From NCBI GenBank assembly GCA_016868305.1, contig VGHK01000005.1, positions 1 to 64,000 of the forward strand: a DNA stretch of 64,000 nucleotides. The letters are read 5' to 3'. The position numbers were made by a program, and so were the translations under genes. Origin of the DNA: Betaproteobacteria bacterium. GTDB taxonomy: Bacteria > Pseudomonadota > Gammaproteobacteria > Burkholderiales > Burkholderiaceae_A. The notes under the pieces were generated by a model, which was given only the letters and a program-made list of their open reading frames with translations, was not told where the DNA came from and did not search any database. Shown here in pieces: positions 61,034 to 64,000 of this stretch (the stretch's first letter is position 1; each line of letters opens with the position of its first letter).

Positions 61034-62317
61034 TTAGCCCGCTACGGGTACCGCCACCTTGGGGCTAAACAACCGCTCACGAATGGGCAGGTGCACGATC
61101 GCGGCGGCTACCGCGAGAACAACACTCATCCACCAGACCACATCGTAACTACCGGTGCGCGCGAAGAGGTACCCCCCGAGCAAGACGCCCACAAAGCCAC
61201 CGATCTGGTGGGAGAGAAAGACGAACCCAAACAAGGTGGAAAGATACTTGCTGCCAAACATGACGCCTACGAGCTGCACGGTCGGCGGCACGGTGGAGAG
61301 CCAGAGCAGCCCCATCAGGGCCCCAAACAAAAGCGTCGTCACCGGTGAGATCGGTAGCAAAAGAAAGCCTGCCGTCACCACTGCGCGCAGAAAATAGATC
61401 CAAGACAACAGTAGCCTGCGCGAGAACCTTTCACTCAAAACACCGGCCATATATCCGCCAATAACGTTAAAGAGGCCCACCATGGCAAGAGCCCAGCTTG
61501 CCGTACGTGCGGAGATACCCAGGTCACTCAAGTAGGGCGGCAGGTGCACGGTAACGAAGGCGAGCTGAAAACCACAGACGAAGAACCCCGCGGTGAGAAG
61601 CCAGAAACTTGTGTGGCCAAAGGCCTGACGAATCGCCTCGCGCAAAGAAGCAGCGGTGCTGGTCACACTATGACTCACCGCGGCCGCGGCAGCAGCGACA
61701 TTTCCAGAGGTCTTTTTCTCTTTCCGCGGCCGCAGGGCCAGTGCCAGTAAAGGGGTGCTGGCCATGCCCACACCCATGATCATCATGGCGGCCATCCAGC
61801 CATAGGCCTCGATAAATGCCTGGCCTACCGGTACGACCAGAAACTGCCCCAGGCTTGCGGTGGCTGTACCCAGACCCATAGCCCAGGCACGTCGCTCCGG
61901 CGGCATAAGCTGACCAAAGGCGGCGAGCACGGTGTTGTGGCCTGCACCACTCATACCAATCCCGACCAAAAGGCCCGCCGTAATCGAATACGAAACGGGG
62001 TCAGAAGACATGGTCGAGAGAAAAAGACCCGCGGCAAAAATAACGCCGCCACCCGCCAGCACACGCCAAGGGCCGTATCGATCGGCGAGCGCGCCCGCGA
62101 TAGGCTGACCGACACCCCAGGCAAGGTTTTGAATTGCCATGGCAATGGCGAAGGCCTCTCGGCCGAAACCAAAGCTGCCCTCAGCATCGGGGCTGGAGAC
62201 GGGATCGACAAAAAGCCCAAAGCTCGAACGAAAGCCGAAGGCGAGCATGCCAATGAGGCAGCCGCAGATGACCATGAGCCATAGGGCAGTAGAAAGCTTG
62301 GGACGTGCCGAACTCAT
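61034..62317 (-). CDS. MFS transporter, monocarboxylate/oxalate-formate type
   Basis: A 427-residue, twelve-helix MFS protein. GVGQPIAGALADRYGPWRVLAGG (motif A cores ADRYGPW) and GMSGAGHNTVLAAFGQLMPPERR resemble the OxlT/monocarboxylate-like group. The second half has QLVGVMFGSKYLSTLFGFVFLSHQIGGF, also typical of that group. Substrate uncertain; organic acids are the best guess. It ends 36 bp before the small membrane protein gene. Confidence 0.88.
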   Translation of the reverse strand: MSSARPKLSTALWLMVICGCLIGMLAFGFRSSFGLFVDPVSSPDAEGSFGFGREAFAIAMAIQNLAWGVGQPIAGALADRYGPWRVLAGGGVIFAAGLFLSTMSSDPVSYSITAGLLVGIGMSGAGHNTVLAAFGQLMPPERRAWAMGLGTATASLGQFLVVPVGQAFIEAYGWMAAMMIMGVGMASTPLLALALRPRKEKKTSGNVAAAAAAVSHSVTSTAASLREAIRQAFGHTSFWLLTAGFFVCGFQLAFVTVHLPPYLSDLGISARTASWALAMVGLFNVIGGYMAGVLSERFSRRLLLSWIYFLRAVVTAGFLLLPISPVTTLLFGALMGLLWLSTVPPTVQLVGVMFGSKYLSTLFGFVFLSHQIGGFVGVLLGGYLFARTGSYDVVWWMSVVLAVAAAIVHLPIRERLFSPKVAVPVAG

Positions 62318-62390
62318 AAAAGGGTAGGCCTACGAAAAAATCGTTCGATCAATAACGTCACGCACACTGCGCGTGACCACCGAACGCATG

Positions 62391-63344
62391 TTACTGGTGT
62401 GGGAGCGAAAGCCCCTTGAGCGCCAGATGATACTCCTGTGCGAGATGCGCGACGATCGATGCGGCAGGAAGTACAGCATCAATGCCGGACACGCTCTGGC
62501 CTGCACCCCAGATGTCTTTCCAGGCCTTCGCGCCCATGGCATCGCGTAGACTGCCCATATCCATCTTTGATTTATCAGAGCTTACCAGTGCGGCCGGGTC
62601 GAGCCCCGCGCGCACGATACTGCCCTTAAGGTAGTTGCCCAGAACCCCGGTAAAGCTGTTGGTGTAGACGATATCTTCGGCATGCGAGTCGACCACCATC
62701 TGCTTGTATTCGTCTGCAGCGCGGGCCTCGGTAGACGCGACAAACCGCGTGCCCATATAGGCAAGGTCAGCGCCCATAGCCTGCGCTGCCAAGATGTGCT
62801 GCCCCCGGCTCATTCCGCCAGAGAGAATAAGTGCGCCCTGATAAAACTGACGCACTTCTTCGATGAGGGCAAAAGGACTCAAAGCACCTGCATGCCCGCC
62901 CGCCCCCGCAGCCACCAGAATAAGGCCATCGACCCCTGCCTCGGCCGCCTTCTGCGCATGACGCCGGCTGATAATGTCGTGAAACACTAGCCCGCCATAG
63001 CTATGGGCAGCAGCGACCACCGGCGTGGGTGCATGCAGGCTGGTGATCATGATCGGAACCTTATAACGCACGCAGGCGGCGACATCGCTTTCGAGCCGCG
63101 GGTTGGAGGCATGCACAATCTGGTTTACTGCAAAGGGCGCAGCCTTCGGGTCTTCTGCTAAGGCCTCGGTAATCTGGCGCAGCCAGTCGTCGAGTTCTTC
63201 GGGCGTGCGGGCGTTAAGTGCTGGAAACGACCCGACAATGCCAGCCTTGCACTGGGCAATAACAAGTGCCGGGTTGGAGACAATGAAAAGCGGCGCCCCG
63301 ATGAGGGGCAGTCGCAAGTGTTGCAGAAGTGGTGGAAGAGCCAT
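62391..63344 (-). CDS. Nitronate monooxygenase-family flavoprotein
   Basis: A 317-residue FMN TIM-barrel enzyme (2-nitropropane dioxygenase family) that oxidises nitronates or acts as a related oxidoreductase. Seen are LPLIGAPLFIVSNPALVIAQCKAG at the start, VFHDIISRRHAQKAAEAGVDGL, and the FMN-phosphate loops VAAGAGGHAGALSPFA and LSGGMSRGQHILAAQAMGADLAYMGTRF. The start is the ATG at 63344; the tracked start adds 14 residues. It lies 21 bp downstream of the BASS gene on the same strand after a gap, and may share its transcript. Confidence 0.9.
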   Translation of the reverse strand: MALPPLLQHLRLPLIGAPLFIVSNPALVIAQCKAGIVGSFPALNARTPEELDDWLRQITEALAEDPKAAPFAVNQIVHASNPRLESDVAACVRYKVPIMITSLHAPTPVVAAAHSYGGLVFHDIISRRHAQKAAEAGVDGLILVAAGAGGHAGALSPFALIEEVRQFYQGALILSGGMSRGQHILAAQAMGADLAYMGTRFVASTEARAADEYKQMVVDSHAEDIVYTNSFTGVLGNYLKGSIVRAGLDPAALVSSDKSKMDMGSLRDAMGAKAWKDIWGAGQSVSGIDAVLPAASIVAHLAQEYHLALKGLSLPHQ

Positions 63345-63407
63345 ACAGCCACTACTGTAACAGGGCCCGCAAAGCGCAGAGGGCAAACAACAGCCCCCTG
63401 TGCTTTT

Positions 63408-64000
63408 CTAGGCGGCGGCCCGACTGCCCAGCTTGGCCGCGTCGCGAGCCAGAGCCTCGCGGTCAGAGATGCGCCTAAACCACAGTGTGATGGCTGTACT
63501 GGTAAGCACAATAAACAACGAATACAAAAGAGGCACCAACAAGACCTGTTGCTGCAGGTCTCCTGTGAAGGTCAGCGTGACGATAAGCGCCGCAAGCGGA
63601 CCATTTTGAATGCCGGTTTCAAGGGCAATCGTGCGGCTGCGGTTGGCGTCTTGGCGCAGCACGCGAGCAAAGAAAAACCCCAAGGCCATGCCAATGAGGC
63701 CCAGACCAATCGCGCTGAAGTAGACCGGCCAGGGGGTCGTGGCGAGAAGCTGATGGTTGCGCGGCACCCAGGTAACGATCAAAAAGAGAATTACCACGAC
63801 ACCCAGGAGCGCACCCAGCAGTTCTATGGTGGCACCAATGTTGGGGTTGAGTTTGCGCAAAACCATACCAATCATGGTAGGCACCAGCAGCACCACCAAC
63901 ACCTGCGCCACATTGGCGGGCGGAATACGAAAGTCGCCCGAGATGCCCGCCTGGCCCGAATAAAATTCCAAAAGAAGTGGCACCATTACCAAGGCCACAA
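63408..64000 (-). CDS. BASS-family (bile acid:sodium symporter-like) transporter, C-terminal part
   Basis: The gene runs off the right edge; only the last ~197 residues are seen. Four to six membrane helices are visible, and the segment RTIALETGIQNGPLAALIVTL is the conserved BASS feature (E-x-x-x-QN). Such carriers import organic acids or export sodium-coupled metabolites. N-terminus and start are outside the window. The tracked Met at 63998 is only a GTG inside the frame. Confidence 0.85.
   Translation of the reverse strand, partial: VALVMVPLLLEFYSGQAGISGDFRIPPANVAQVLVVLLVPTMIGMVLRKLNPNIGATIELLGALLGVVVILFLIVTWVPRNHQLLATTPWPVYFSAIGLGLIGMALGFFFARVLRQDANRSRTIALETGIQNGPLAALIVTLTFTGDLQQQVLLVPLLYSLFIVLTSTAITLWFRRISDREALARDAAKLGSRAAA

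Overview
The window looks like chromosomal DNA of a Gram-negative betaproteobacterium, most likely Burkholderiales. This rests on the complete iscRSUA-hscBA-fdx operon beside a low-molecular-weight phosphatase and uvrB with a divergent aminotransferase, the ompA-ubiG-gph order, a single-chain indolepyruvate oxidoreductase, and TRAP and Fbp transporters. Genes are tightly packed, convergent neighbours often overlap by 30-150 bp, and no insertion sequence, prophage or CRISPR array was seen. The assignment is inference from gene content and order.

Layout. 1-1.1 kb: C-terminal end of a secreted DUF4214 protein. 1.2-6.6 kb (-): iron-sulfur cluster assembly operon with two IscR-type operators in front of iscR. 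6.8-10.8 kb: tyrosine phosphatase, UvrB, aromatic/aspartate aminotransferase. 10.9-13.2 kb: glutaryl-CoA dehydrogenase plus a class III CoA-transferase. 13.6-17.1 kb: TRAP transporter (dctQM and a convergent dctP) with a bidirectional terminator. 17.1-20.8 kb: a BciB-like flavin/Fe-S reductase, a MarR-like regulator, a HtrA-like protein lacking its catalytic His, a small protein and a methyltransferase. 20.8-26.9 kb: membrane sulfatase-fold transferase and two GH17-domain membrane proteins, which I read as a cyclic beta-glucan (ndvBC-like) locus. 26.7-29.0 kb: ATP-grasp enzyme and DMT exporter. 29.1-33.2 kb: small Cys-rich protein, 4-oxalocrotonate tautomerase-like protein, 1209-residue indolepyruvate oxidoreductase. 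33.2-38.0 kb: KatG, an internally deleted UPF0126/TRIC protein, an MFS carrier and a beta-hydroxyacid dehydrogenase. 38.2-43.5 kb: 2-oxoglutarate/Fe(II) oxygenase-like protein and an RND pump with its adaptor. 43.6-48.1 kb: GDT1-type cation exporter and an Fbp iron importer whose three genes alternate in strand. 48.4-51.1 kb: DUF502 protein, VOC protein, Hsp20 with heat-shock promoter and RNA thermometer, frameshifted mntA-hepT module, tRNA-Asn. 51.3-56.7 kb: ompA, ubiG, gph, a probable 6S RNA, nadA, nadC, pseudouridine synthase. 56.7-64 kb: repeated intergenic hairpins, VOC protein, SulP carrier, two MFS carriers, nitronate monooxygenase and a partial BASS-family transporter.

Together the genes suggest an aerobic heterotroph scavenging organic acids, sulfate or other anions, and iron. 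Visible regulatory sites include IscR, Fur, OxyR and sigma-32-type sites and a ROSE-like thermometer. The BciB-like gene raises the possibility of bacteriochlorophyll synthesis, but no other photosynthesis gene is present. The least ordinary features are the glucan locus, the rearranged fbp genes with two Fur boxes, the internally deleted TRIC gene, the dispersed hairpin repeats and a 14-bp tandem repeat in the nadC leader.
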